Assembly: GCA_002393555.1 (NCBI GenBank) | Contig: DGSP01000029.1 | Span: 1 to 61,557, forward strand | DNA: 61,557 bases | DNA from: Prevotellaceae bacterium UBA4359 | GTDB taxonomy: Bacteria; Bacteroidota; Bacteroidia; Bacteroidales; Bacteroidaceae | Direction: 5' to 3' | In this document: positions 50,534-59,976 of the stretch, piece by piece | Numbering within the stretch: the first letter of the stretch is position 1 | Layout: every line of letters starts with the position of its first letter | Program-made: the position numbers and the translations under genes | The notes under the pieces: model-generated | Database searches by the model: none | What the model was told of the DNA's origin: nothing | What the model saw: the letters and a program-made list of their open reading frames with translations, nothing else

Positions 50534-51588
50534 ATTTGTTCAAATACTTTCACAAACTCTTCAGTGGAAGATGGGCGATAAAGCATTTTGAAGTCCTTCA
50601 ATGCTATGGCGTGAAGCATTCCTCGGGCAAAGCCATCCACATCATCCACCTCTGTCGTATAGCCATTATAGCCGTCTCGGACAATATCTGTGATGATGTT
50701 CAGACAGCGGGTTGCCACGCACGGTACACCAAGATAGGAGGCCTCAATCAGCGCATTAGGCAAGCCTTCATGGCGAGAGGGAAAAACAAAGCAATCCGCA
50801 TGAGACACCCAACGGTAAGGATTGCTGTCATAGCCCACAAAATGTACAGAACTCTGCAATTGCAAAGAATGTACGAGTTCTACAAGTTGACGGTAGTATT
50901 GGTCTTCGGGGGTAAATCTCCCCACAAAATAAAGATGGGCATGAGGAATGTCCTTTTTTACCTTAGCAAAAGCCTTTATCGCTATATCATGTCCTTTCAC
51001 CGTCTGAACTCTCGACACATTTACGTAACGCAGACAGCCTTCCTCTTCGTAAGGGGAAGAAGCAGACTTCTTAGAGTCAATTGTAATCAAATCCAAGGGA
51101 TTATTGAGTGTCACTATGCGTTCCAATGGCACTTTCAACAATTTCGCCAACTCCTGCCGCATGTCCTCCTGCTGGGCAATCAGCAGTGTGACCATAGGAT
51201 AAGTAAGCCAGACTTTAAGGAAATCACCCTTGCTATAGTATCCCACCATGCCAGAACTGCGTACAATAACCTTCTTTCCTGCCAATCGTGAAGCAATAAT
51301 TACTCGTGGACTCAGCATCACCGATGAAGAGAATGCCACATCAGGTCTTTCACGTATAATCTGCCACAGAATGCGTAATGTAAGAAAACTAAACTTGTTC
51401 TGTATAAATATAAACTTGGAAATAATATTGTCGGGAATAAAGTCAAAGATTCTTTTTGTTGCTCCTATAGCCACGATACACACATCAAACCTATCTGGAG
51501 GTAACATCTTTGCTATTGTTACCGTCATGCGCTCTGCACCACCAACAGCACTTGGAACAAAAAAAAGTATTTTTCTTCGAGTCATCAC
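50530..51588 (-). CDS. GT4-family glycosyltransferase
   Basis: 352 residues. GT-B signatures: SAVGGAERMTVTIAKML at the start, LRYVNVSRVQTVKGHDIAIKAF, FVFPSRHEGLPNALIEASYLGVP (with the E-x7-E motif). It should add a sugar to the growing repeat unit. It overlaps the TupA-like gene by 4 bp, so it is in the same operon. Confidence 0.9.
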   Translation of the reverse strand: MMTRRKILFFVPSAVGGAERMTVTIAKMLPPDRFDVCIVAIGATKRIFDFIPDNIISKFIFIQNKFSFLTLRILWQIIRERPDVAFSSSVMLSPRVIIASRLAGKKVIVRSSGMVGYYSKGDFLKVWLTYPMVTLLIAQQEDMRQELAKLLKVPLERIVTLNNPLDLITIDSKKSASSPYEEEGCLRYVNVSRVQTVKGHDIAIKAFAKVKKDIPHAHLYFVGRFTPEDQYYRQLVELVHSLQLQSSVHFVGYDSNPYRWVSHADCFVFPSRHEGLPNALIEASYLGVPCVATRCLNIITDIVRDGYNGYTTEVDDVDGFARGMLHAIALKDFKMLYRPSSTEEFVKVFEQI

Positions 51589-52460
51589 TTATTCTCTATT
51601 GGTAATTTAATCAAAGCACCCAACTTATAATCCCATTCGCGCGGTTTAAAAGGTTTCATGCCTCCCCAATGAAAAAAAGTCAATTCTCCAAAATAAATTT
51701 TTCCATTTACATTGTATAAATCGACTCGTACATGAGGAATGCCAACGGACAATTTCGCTGCGATTTCTTTCATCTTTTCAAAGTTTTTGGGCTTTTTCGG
51801 AGGACAGGTGCTATGGGGATGCCCATTCGTAAATGGCAGATGATTCCATTCTATATCAAAGAAATCAAATTTGGTCTCTTTCCCTTCAGCCCCTCTGTCT
51901 GTTGCCACAAAAAGACATTTTGGTTCACCATCAAAACAGAAAAATTTGTAGTCTTTCAATTCATATCCACTTTCATCCTCCATGTATTGTTCCGCAATAA
52001 TCTTGCGAGGAACATTCTTGTATGGGTATTCCCTGTTTTGTACGATATATGTCCTTTTTAACCCTTTCTGCAATTTCTCACGAGCGGCCTTAGTGTCAAG
52101 TTTTGATTTGTCGCGGCATACAACAATGCCTCCACTATCATGTGTGCATTTCAGTACAAACTGATTAGGCAATTTGTCAAAATCTATTTCTTCAGCACTG
52201 TCATATACTGCTAATGTAGGGATAATGTATTCGTTGCCGATAATCGATGCCACATAATCTTTCGCGGCCACTTTATCCACCATATTTGTATATTCCTCAT
52301 GGCGGTCATAGACTTTCAGCCACTGAAGTTTTTCACTATAAGTCTGAGGATTGTTCCAATCCATCCAGTAACCGAAACGAGTACGGTACTTAATGCTCAG
52401 ATACAGTTTGTCTGGCAGTAACCATGCAATGCTACGTGAAATGTGATAACGTAAATTCAT
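51585..52460 (-). CDS. TupA-like ATP-grasp protein
   Basis: 291 residues. PF14305-like: NNPQTYSEKLQWLKVYDR, VDKVAAKDYVASIIGNEYIIPTL, FVLKCTHDSGGIVVCRDK (ATP-grasp ligand region), ELKDYKFFCFDGEPK, VDLYNVNGKIYFGELTFFHWGGM (acid pair). TupA relatives link amino acids to polysaccharides such as teichuronopeptide. Here it may amidate a uronic acid in the polymer. It overlaps the genes on both sides by 4 bp, so it is an integral part of the operon. Confidence 0.87.
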   Translation of the reverse strand: MNLRYHISRSIAWLLPDKLYLSIKYRTRFGYWMDWNNPQTYSEKLQWLKVYDRHEEYTNMVDKVAAKDYVASIIGNEYIIPTLAVYDSAEEIDFDKLPNQFVLKCTHDSGGIVVCRDKSKLDTKAAREKLQKGLKRTYIVQNREYPYKNVPRKIIAEQYMEDESGYELKDYKFFCFDGEPKCLFVATDRGAEGKETKFDFFDIEWNHLPFTNGHPHSTCPPKKPKNFEKMKEIAAKLSVGIPHVRVDLYNVNGKIYFGELTFFHWGGMKPFKPREWDYKLGALIKLPIENK

Positions 52461-53557
52461 ATTCCAAGTTTATTAAAAATTTCTTTCCAACGGTCTATTA
52501 TTTTATCAAGACAGAAATCTTTAGATCGTTCTATAGCACCATGTTCCACACCTTTCCTATAATCATCATCGGAAATCATTTTAGTCAATGCTTTAACAAG
52601 CACTTCTATATTTTCGGGTTCACAGAGGACACCTTCGCTACTATCTGTTATAATCTCATGCTGACGTCCCTTGTAATCACAAACTATCGGAGCACACCCT
52701 TGAGACATCGCCTCTATCAGCACCATTCCAAAACCTTCGTAGCGGCTTGTCAACATAAATATTGACGAACGTTGATAAATGGGTAACATATCCTCTTGAT
52801 ACCCCAAAAGAGTTACACTTTGACTTAAACCTTCTTCTTCCATCATCTTCAGAAGAATCTCTTCATCCTTCTGAGAACCTTTTCCTGCTATCTCCAGCCG
52901 CCAATTCGGAAAGACAGGGGCTACTTGCCCCCAAACTTTTATTAGAATATCAAAGCCTTTGTAGTGCCAATCAGTCAAACGTCCTGCTGCTAATACAACA
53001 TTCTCTTTCTTTGGCAAGTGCTTGGCTGGTATAAACGCAAGTGGATTGGGCAGAACTGTCACATTATTTAATTTTCCTTCTGTACAGATTTTATCGGCAT
53101 TATTCAGTACGGTCACTTGATGGTATCGTTTGTTCCACACGTATTTTTCTTTCATTCTCCGCTTAGACATTGGTGCACTTTCAGGACGTTCAAACGAATT
53201 ATGTTCCGTATTCACGATGGGAATATTCATTCCTCGTGTTGCTTTTCTTGCCCATTCTGTCCACGGTTGCATCACGCCAATGATGACATCAGGCTGAAAG
53301 TCCTTTACGACTCGGCTTAGGTTCCATACGTAGTAGTAGTCGAAGCCCAATTTTCGATGCAGTTTATTTGCCAACCAACTATTTAGTCGGTAAATTTTGA
53401 TGGTATCAGGCACCTTGTAGGTTATTGGAGTATTCTCGCTGCAACTCAGCACCATCCCCACCTCATACCCTCGCTCCACGAATCCTTTTGCCCACAAAGC
53501 GGCAACGCGTTCTGCCCCACCACCCGTGAGGCTATGTACCATAATGAGTATTCTCAT
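52457..53557 (-). CDS. GT4-family glycosyltransferase
   Basis: 366 residues from ATG 53557. MVHSLTGGGAERVAALWAKG, VVLAAGRLTDWHYKGFDILI, MLTSRYEGFGMVLIEAMSQG. This is the third GT4 of the locus, with the conserved GGGAERV opening of capsule transferases. An upstream start six codons earlier is possible but unneeded. It lies after the polymerase gene with a gap of 32 bp. Confidence 0.9.
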   Translation of the reverse strand: MRILIMVHSLTGGGAERVAALWAKGFVERGYEVGMVLSCSENTPITYKVPDTIKIYRLNSWLANKLHRKLGFDYYYVWNLSRVVKDFQPDVIIGVMQPWTEWARKATRGMNIPIVNTEHNSFERPESAPMSKRRMKEKYVWNKRYHQVTVLNNADKICTEGKLNNVTVLPNPLAFIPAKHLPKKENVVLAAGRLTDWHYKGFDILIKVWGQVAPVFPNWRLEIAGKGSQKDEEILLKMMEEEGLSQSVTLLGYQEDMLPIYQRSSIFMLTSRYEGFGMVLIEAMSQGCAPIVCDYKGRQHEIITDSSEGVLCEPENIEVLVKALTKMISDDDYRKGVEHGAIERSKDFCLDKIIDRWKEIFNKLGI

Positions 53558-53589
53558 AATTAATTTAATTGGCAAAAAATCTTTTTCAG

Positions 53590-54798
53590 TTACCTCTTCT
53601 CAACCCATTTTTGAGGAAGGTAATGCATGAAATAATGAGGACTAAAAATATAAGAACATACAATAAAGATGAAAATCGGCATAAAATGATCTGCCAACGA
53701 ATTATTCGTGGATGCAATCAGTACAAATGTCCCAATAATTATTGCTTTATCAAAAAGTCTATATTCAGCGAACAAGGTCTTGAACCATTTTGCATAGACT
53801 ATAACATACAGGACTAAGAAAACTATACCAAATCGCATGATAAGGATTATCCAGAAATTTTCCAACGCATACAATCCAGATTGTTCCATCAGCATTTCTA
53901 TACTATCACTATCGGTTCCCCACAAAAGTTCTTTTTTAGACATATAGTCAAAAACATTCCATATATCAATACGTGTTTGAACACTACTATCATCTAAGGA
54001 ACCATGAGTCAAACGCCCCCCTAATCCTGTATTCAATAGTAAATAAGATATTATAATAGTACCAAGTATAGCCATTGCAATCATGGAAATCTTAGTGGAT
54101 TGTTTTATATGTCGTGAGATAAACGTCTCATAAAGTAAATAAGTAAATAAAATCAATGCATTACCAATAATACTCCCACGTGTGTTGAAACATAATATAG
54201 AGATATACCCTATCGCCCATAAAAATAATTTGTATTTCACTTTTAAGGATGAAACTAACAAGAAACTCATTATTGTAGAAACAACAAGTGCATTAGATAG
54301 CGGATGGCCCCAAAACGCAGTGCTTCTGAAACCATAAATGTTTTGTTCTATCAACTCATGCACTATTTCTCCCCCCCTCAGACCAATTATTGAATAGCCT
54401 ATCATACGCTCGATGACAGCCAATCCCACTTCTAACACAAAGAACCATAACAAAGGTACAAACAGCCCCTTCCATTTTCTCTTTGTCATTGCTGCCAGAT
54501 AATTTGAATAAGCCATCACAGCAAATGGAGCGCCCAACAGAGGGATGGAATAAACAAACGCTCCCGAACTTTTTAGCACAACGGCTTTATTGAAAAAGGT
54601 GATACTTACTAATACGATTATCCAGATAAGTGGCTTCATTAGAAGCCGTCTCTTATTTTCCACAAAAAAAACTGACAAAAAAATGGTTATTAGCCAAGCA
54701 TAATACACCTTATTCTCTACACCCCATAAATATGGCCCGTTCGATCCTAAAAACAATAAATATAGCCAACAAAATATGTAGAAGAATCTTGGAATCAT
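53590..54798 (-). CDS. O-antigen polymerase-like membrane protein (Wzy type)
   Basis: 402 residues from ATG 54798. About ten to twelve hydrophobic helices, a large extracytoplasmic loop with ENIYGFRSTAFWGHPLSN-like stretch and RLTHGSLDDSSVQTRIDIWN, the usual features of Wzy/O-antigen-ligase proteins. It polymerises flipped repeat units in the periplasm. It overlaps the upstream GT2 gene's stop (TAATG). A run of seven G on the coding strand (54371-54377) lies in the middle of the gene and could slip. Confidence 0.85.
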   Translation of the reverse strand: MIPRFFYIFCWLYLLFLGSNGPYLWGVENKVYYAWLITIFLSVFFVENKRRLLMKPLIWIIVLVSITFFNKAVVLKSSGAFVYSIPLLGAPFAVMAYSNYLAAMTKRKWKGLFVPLLWFFVLEVGLAVIERMIGYSIIGLRGGEIVHELIEQNIYGFRSTAFWGHPLSNALVVSTIMSFLLVSSLKVKYKLFLWAIGYISILCFNTRGSIIGNALILFTYLLYETFISRHIKQSTKISMIAMAILGTIIISYLLLNTGLGGRLTHGSLDDSSVQTRIDIWNVFDYMSKKELLWGTDSDSIEMLMEQSGLYALENFWIILIMRFGIVFLVLYVIVYAKWFKTLFAEYRLFDKAIIIGTFVLIASTNNSLADHFMPIFIFIVCSYIFSPHYFMHYLPQKWVEKR

Positions 54799-55724
54799 TA
54801 ATTTAAGTTTTTTTCTTGGTAATGTTTCATTTTCAAAAATTTGATGACGGCAAAAGGAATTGTAAGGAGGGTCATCCATTTCGTCTTTGAAAGTTTGACA
54901 ATTTGAATTAAACTTCTTTGGGCGGCAAAAGAATAAGTAACAAAATTTCTTGCGGCAGTCAATCCTTTCTTATTAAATCCCATCCGAAGAGCATAATCGT
55001 TTGCCGACAGGGCCAGCCCTTTAGGATTTTGGAATATCTTTTTAAGACCATATCCACTTGTATATCCATCAGGCAGATAGTGACAAATCATCAACTCTTC
55101 TTTTAATGGTATCATCTTATAATGATCATCCATTTGACGATAAATGTAACCTTCAGGAATAAACTTCTCATCATCTTGGAGGGGAAATGGATATTGACGT
55201 ATAATCTCCGTAACAAACACTAGAAATGTTTCATTTACTTTTCCTCTCCGACAGGTGAAATCAAAAACAGTCATTGCTTCTTCTATAGAGGGAATTGTAT
55301 TTTTTATTTTCACATTTTCCTTATAGACACATTTAGGACCTATTATTCCACTGATTTTGTCTTTGGAGAAATGATAATTCTCCCATTTTGTTACAATTTT
55401 CTCTATAGCATCATCCGTTAAATAATCATCAGAATCACAACAAAGGAACAATTCAGTCGTGGTCAACTGTACTCCCCAATTATGGGCTCGCATCTTTCCG
55501 CCATTTTCTTGCCGGTAGTAACTTATGGCTAGTTTTCCCTCATCTATCCAACCTGACACCAAATCTCTAGTGTTGTCAGTAGAACCATCGTCCACAATAA
55601 GCCAGCAAAAATCATTCGAAGTTTGTCTCAACAAACTTTCGTATAATTGTCCTAAACAGTAAGCCCTATTATAAGTTGGTGTAAATACCGTCAATAAAGG
55701 CTTACTCTCTTTTCCTGAATCCAT
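54798..55724 (-). CDS. GT2-family glycosyltransferase
   Basis: 308 residues from ATG 55724. GT-A core: TVFTPTYNRAYCLGQLYESL, WLIVDDGSTDNTRDLV, DSDDYL (DXD), then GYIYRQMDDHY. It adds a sugar from a nucleotide donor. It lies 5 bp after the preceding GT2 stop, and a long N-terminal extension is excluded by this arrangement. Confidence 0.9.
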   Translation of the reverse strand: MDSGKESKPLLTVFTPTYNRAYCLGQLYESLLRQTSNDFCWLIVDDGSTDNTRDLVSGWIDEGKLAISYYRQENGGKMRAHNWGVQLTTTELFLCCDSDDYLTDDAIEKIVTKWENYHFSKDKISGIIGPKCVYKENVKIKNTIPSIEEAMTVFDFTCRRGKVNETFLVFVTEIIRQYPFPLQDDEKFIPEGYIYRQMDDHYKMIPLKEELMICHYLPDGYTSGYGLKKIFQNPKGLALSANDYALRMGFNKKGLTAARNFVTYSFAAQRSLIQIVKLSKTKWMTLLTIPFAVIKFLKMKHYQEKNLN

Positions 55725-55729
55725 AATGT

Positions 55730-56671
55730 TTACCTTAGGGTACGCACTCTGTTTCGAAAGTCCCTTAGGGATTTCATTCCTTGGGGCTTTAGTAATATTG
55801 ACATGAAATCTTGTAAATTCACGCATGTACGATCCTGCTTCAAGATGTTGAGAAACAATTTGAACGCTTCATATCTGTTACCTAATCCAGCATGATTGAG
55901 CATGATTCTCCTCAACGTACACCCTTCCACATGATGTATCTGGTCGGATGATAACTGGCTATAATATTTTCTTTGCCATGATAACAGGTTATTCTCTCCG
56001 GCAAGATGAGTTTGGAAATTACCACTTATACGCCCAGACTGATGGAGGCGGAAATTGCTCAGGCACTTCTCCACACACAACACACCATAACCTTCTCCCA
56101 ATATTTTTAACAACATGATAGAATCTTGCTTACATGGTGTATCTTCAAACATTCCCACATCCTCAAACACACACAGGGGAATCACCCATTGAGATGTTGC
56201 ACAGAGGCATCCACACATGTGCCTGTATAAAGGATTTGAGGTCGGTCTTTGCTCATACCGCCCAACTATCGCCAACTGTGCATCACATGAATGGCAGAAT
56301 GTGTATATCAAACCGATTTTTTCATTCCTATGTTCTTTATAGAGATTGACAACCTCCTCAATTCGTGTAGGTTCATACGTGTCATCATCATCTAAAAAGG
56401 AAATAAGTTCTCCTTTACAAACTTTAATCCCTTCATTACGAGTAAGTGCTCCACCTTTATTCGTGGCATTTTGAATTAAAGTACATTGAGGGTGTGAAAG
56501 ACACAGATTCTGAATAAATTGCCTTACCTCTGGGTTGTTGGCATTGTCATCAACCACTATAATTTCAAGATTCTTATATGTTTGACCTATGACACTCTGG
56601 ATTGCCTCACCTACATAATCCTTCCTGTTATGAGTGGGAATTATTACACTAACTAATATGTCGTTCTCCAT
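55730..56671 (-). CDS. GT2-family glycosyltransferase
   Basis: 313 residues from ATG 56671. Opening VSVIIPTHNRKDYVGEAIQS, IIVVDDNANN, and the metal site SFLDDDDTYEPTR, then CVEKCLSNFRLHQSGRI in the acceptor part. It is the second gene after the pyruvyl-transferase relative, 33 bp downstream. Usual length for the family. Confidence 0.9.
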   Translation of the reverse strand: MENDILVSVIIPTHNRKDYVGEAIQSVIGQTYKNLEIIVVDDNANNPEVRQFIQNLCLSHPQCTLIQNATNKGGALTRNEGIKVCKGELISFLDDDDTYEPTRIEEVVNLYKEHRNEKIGLIYTFCHSCDAQLAIVGRYEQRPTSNPLYRHMCGCLCATSQWVIPLCVFEDVGMFEDTPCKQDSIMLLKILGEGYGVLCVEKCLSNFRLHQSGRISGNFQTHLAGENNLLSWQRKYYSQLSSDQIHHVEGCTLRRIMLNHAGLGNRYEAFKLFLNILKQDRTCVNLQDFMSILLKPQGMKSLRDFRNRVRTLR

Positions 56672-56704
56672 TTTTCTTACACAAGGTTGTTTTGAGATAC
56701 ACAT

Positions 56705-57781
56705 TTATGATTCTAATGCTGATTTCAGATATGACAGTGAAGAGCGTGCCAAACTTCGTTTCTTTTCATTGACCTTTTCCCAATCTATTGGGGAAAACCT
56801 TTGGGGTATTTTTTGTCCAAAAGGCAATAAGAAATCCGATAAAGAAAGCTTGTCAAGCAATGATTTTGCACGTCCGCTATTTGAGGAAAATGACGCGAAA
56901 AAAGGTCTATTGTAAATAATAGAGAATGCCAACCCATGAAAAGATGTTGTTATAACAAACTCCGCTGATCTTATCAACGCCAGAAACTCGTATGGACCAG
57001 CTGTGGTTTTCTTTGATGAATTGGGATAAGAATCCACATTCCCCGACAAATAAATGATTTTTAAGCCACGTTCTTTTGCAAATCGGGCAACATCTTCTGT
57101 GTCAAAAACATTTTTCTGCATCTCATAAAATATGAGGTAGGGAGATGAAACAGACTGCTTTTTTTTAACAAACAAATCCCAACCTGTCGGTTCTATCAAA
57201 AATGTGGGGTCTAAAACCTCTGTCACGTCTGATACACCCAACTCTTGCAAAAAAGATTCCAAATCTGATTCTCTAACAGAAATAGCGTTCAAATGGCTTA
57301 ACAAACTTTTGACATAAGTCTTATCTGTCGAGTCCGATGGTATAGATCCCATGCTCGCAGCATAAGAAATATGCTTAGAGGCTTTGAAACGATTGTGACC
57401 GAAATACACAGGATTATAGGCTTCTTTCTGTTTACGCCAGATTTGATCGCTGCCATAAATGATGACATCAAATGTTGATTCCTCAGAAATACAATATGGA
57501 AGAATCCGATCTCTTAAAAATGTTCCGAAATTAAATCTCCTCTGTAGTACTGGATAAAGTTTTAACAGAAACATGAGCAAGTATTTCAGTTTTCCTCCCA
57601 AACTCATGTTTTTAAACCTTTTCCATGCGAATAATTCATAGCGTTTTTTTTGATGATCAGGCCAATAATCGACAAAAAAAGCTTGATGTCCCATTTCCTG
57701 TAGGACTGTCCTAAGTGCCACAGCTTGTAGCAAGGCACCATAGTTATGACTTCGATGATATGTAACTATTCCTATCTTCAT
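56705..57781 (-). CDS. Polysaccharide pyruvyl transferase family protein
   Basis: 358 residues. PF04230: YHRSHNYGALLQAVALRTVL at the start, DVIIYGSDQIWRKQKEAYNP, SYAASMGSIPSD, ISVRESDLESFLQELGV, AEFVITTSFHGLAFSIIYNRPF. This is the common capsule-locus form with an N-terminal GxLLQAxAL motif; it probably adds a pyruvyl or similar group to the repeat unit. It starts directly after the acyltransferase stop (ATG at 57781, stop at 57782). It pairs with the ferredoxin-type gene at 58834, a typical Bacteroidales combination. Confidence 0.87.
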   Translation of the reverse strand: MKIGIVTYHRSHNYGALLQAVALRTVLQEMGHQAFFVDYWPDHQKKRYELFAWKRFKNMSLGGKLKYLLMFLLKLYPVLQRRFNFGTFLRDRILPYCISEESTFDVIIYGSDQIWRKQKEAYNPVYFGHNRFKASKHISYAASMGSIPSDSTDKTYVKSLLSHLNAISVRESDLESFLQELGVSDVTEVLDPTFLIEPTGWDLFVKKKQSVSSPYLIFYEMQKNVFDTEDVARFAKERGLKIIYLSGNVDSYPNSSKKTTAGPYEFLALIRSAEFVITTSFHGLAFSIIYNRPFFASFSSNSGRAKSLLDKLSLSDFLLPFGQKIPQRFSPIDWEKVNEKKRSLARSSLSYLKSALES

Positions 57782-58829
57782 TTAATAACCGAGTTTCAAG
57801 TATAAATTCCGTCCAACCTCATTCACGCGGTTCCACAGCGGAGTCAGCAGTTTGTCTATGGTGATGGCAAAGAGGATAATCAGCAATGTGAGCAACATGC
57901 ATGAGCCGAAGAGCAACAGGCCGTTGGGGATGTGGTCATACAGATAGAGAGTGACATCGCCGATGGTTCCTATCACATAGGGGCGGCAACCATGTATCAG
58001 GTAGATGGCCAGCGAGGAGGCTGCAAGATAGTTGACCACCTTTGACTGGAAATGCATCTTCCCTACTATCATGAAGAGCAACACCGAGTTGACCAACAGT
58101 ATTGGGCTGCTGTATGGAAAACTCAATGCCCAAACCGCCTTTCTTCCGATTCCGTCAAGAAGCATGTAGGCCGCGACTATTGCAACATTCAGCAGCAGAT
58201 AGCACGAAATCAATGTGAGATAATGTTGTCTCTGCCATTTCTCTTTGTATAAGTTCAGAAGCCTGCCCACATAGTAGAGGAACATGAAGTTCACCAGGTT
58301 CTTTCCTGACAGCATCGACTTGTCGCCATGTGTTGTCGCCATGTAGATGGCCACAAATCCCCAAGCTCCCGTCATAAACCACCGCATCCTGTCCGACGAG
58401 GTGCGCCAATAGAGGTTGAGCATGGGCGACACGAGGAAGAGGAACAGATAGGTCTTGATGAACCAGAAGTGTGTGTATGACAACAAGAAAAGGGCATGGA
58501 CGGCATGCTGAAGGCTATTGGAGTGCGTCAGTGTGTAGAAGGTCTCGGGCAGTGTATAGACCAGGAATACCGCTACAAGCTTGAGAAGTTTCTGTGATGT
58601 GGCATTGATGGAGAAATAGCCGCTCAACAGCACAAAAATGATGACTCCGACATGGAGAGGCATCTGGATGGCCTTGTATGATGGGGCATCGTCTGTCTTG
58701 GCTATAAACAGCAGATAAAGATGGTACAGCACGATGATGAATTGCGACAGGAGACGCAACAACTCAAAACTGCTTTCACGCTCCCTCTGAACAAATGGGG
58801 GGGGGTAATTTCTGCTTGTTATCCATCAT
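57782..58829 (-). pseudogene. Acyltransferase-3 family O-acyltransferase, out of frame at a C9/G9 tract (likely phase-variable)
   Basis: The natural start is ATG 58829 or 58826, 5 bp after the stop of 58834-59976. From there the present frame reads MDNKQKLPPPICSEGA and stops at 58776. If the nine-C tract (coding strand) had eight, the frame would read MDNKQKLPPPFVQREREss and join exactly to SFELLRLLSQFIIVLYHLYLLF, the conserved start of acyltransferase-3 proteins. From 58762 to 57782 the frame is intact: about ten membrane helices (VGVIIFVLLSGYFSIN, HFWFIKTYLFLFLVSPMLNLY). These enzymes acetylate sugars. No in-frame start codon other than a TTG lies after the tract, so the gene is off in this sequence. 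Confidence 0.87.
58797..58805 (-). repeat. Nine-base poly-C (coding strand) homopolymer within the acyltransferase start region
   Basis: Nine consecutive G on the plus strand, equal to C9 on the coding strand, 21 bases after the ATG at 58826. C8 restores the reading frame. Confidence 0.95.
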
Positions 58830-58833
58830 AAGC

Positions 58834-59976
58834 CTATTTTCTCATCTGTTTCTTCAGACGTTTCTTCAACATCGTCAATGTATAGCGCCATCCTATCATT
58901 CCCGTCTTTCTGGCTGCATATTCAAAGCCCCCTTTCACATAATAACGCTCGAAATCCATCCGTTTTGGATGTACATTGGAAGGTTTGGACAGATGCGTTT
59001 GCATGACGTTTGCTAATTCTGCCGGTATCGTGTCCATCCTGTCCTTCACCACCTCAAACAGTTTCCGCCCCTTTTCCGTGTTGCAAAGGACCAAAGAGCA
59101 GCCTTTGTCGTCGGCATTGAAGTCGGGATCTGTGCGTTGCCATCCCCAATAATCTGCTATCGTCACATCGCTTGGCCGCTGGAGGTTCGTAAAATGACAC
59201 ACGCCACAGGAATAGCGGAACATGATGTGCTGGTAAAATAAATAGGTGAAGTTTATTTTACCCCCCCCATTTTCAAACTTGAAAGTTTCCTTATGAGCTT
59301 TCCAACCATATAATTCTTTGTCTCTGAAATTTACGTAAGTGATTTTTGAAGCATGCTTCTTTTCCAAATAGGCAAGATAGTCACGCCATATATACGGCCC
59401 AGGGACACCATGACAGACAATGTCCACCAAATAAAGATTCTCCCGAAGTTTCTTGCCCACAAATGTATTCAATCCAGAGGTCTGGCAGGGAGTTCCTGAG
59501 AAAAGAACCGTCAAACCACTCTTCAAGTCTTCTCTCACCTGCCTAAACACTCCCGTCAGGTCGCTCTGTACATATTTGCTGCCACGAAACTCATCACGTT
59601 CCTCTTTGGTGGCAGCACGTTTATGGGCAACACGGAAGTGGTCTTTGTAACCAACTCCATATACCACGCCTCCTTGTTCCAGTATATAGTCGCTGATGGC
59701 GACAAAAGCTGCACCAGAACGTGACTTCATCACTTCATTGATGTCTTTATGGCGGGCTGCGTATGCTATGGGCTGGGGAAGGTTGAGTGAACGGTCATAA
59801 TTATCATTAAACTGGCAGACCTTTTCACACAAGCCGCACCCCACGCATTTGGATTCATCGACTCTGGGATAGAGAAATCCCAAGGCATCTGGTTTCATCG
59901 TAATGGCATCATGTGGGCATACGCTGGCACAGGCCGTGCATCCGCAACAGTCTTTGGGGTTTTCGATTCTTATCAT
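58834..59976 (-). CDS. Coenzyme F420 hydrogenase/dehydrogenase beta-subunit homologue with two ferredoxin motifs
   Basis: 380 residues. Two [4Fe-4S] motifs at the N-terminus, CCGCTACASVCP and CVGCGLCEKVC, then FrhB-like domains (RSGAAFVAISDYILEQGG, SGTPCQTSGLNTFVGKK, DVTIADYWGWQR). In Bacteroidales surface loci this protein accompanies pyruvyl-transferase-like genes and is thought to carry out an electron-transfer or reductive sugar modification (family knowledge; role unproven). It starts 4 bp inside the wzx stop. A G8 run (coding strand, 59261-59268) inside KFENGGGKINF keeps it in frame now but could slip. Confidence 0.88.
   Translation of the reverse strand: MIRIENPKDCCGCTACASVCPHDAITMKPDALGFLYPRVDESKCVGCGLCEKVCQFNDNYDRSLNLPQPIAYAARHKDINEVMKSRSGAAFVAISDYILEQGGVVYGVGYKDHFRVAHKRAATKEERDEFRGSKYVQSDLTGVFRQVREDLKSGLTVLFSGTPCQTSGLNTFVGKKLRENLYLVDIVCHGVPGPYIWRDYLAYLEKKHASKITYVNFRDKELYGWKAHKETFKFENGGGKINFTYLFYQHIMFRYSCGVCHFTNLQRPSDVTIADYWGWQRTDPDFNADDKGCSLVLCNTEKGRKLFEVVKDRMDTIPAELANVMQTHLSKPSNVHPKRMDFERYYVKGGFEYAARKTGMIGWRYTLTMLKKRLKKQMRK
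59261..59268 (-). repeat. Eight-base poly-G (coding strand) inside the F420-type gene
   Basis: Eight C on the plus strand; codes for the GGG of ENGGGK. The current length is in frame; one base more or less would truncate the protein. Confidence 0.95.
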
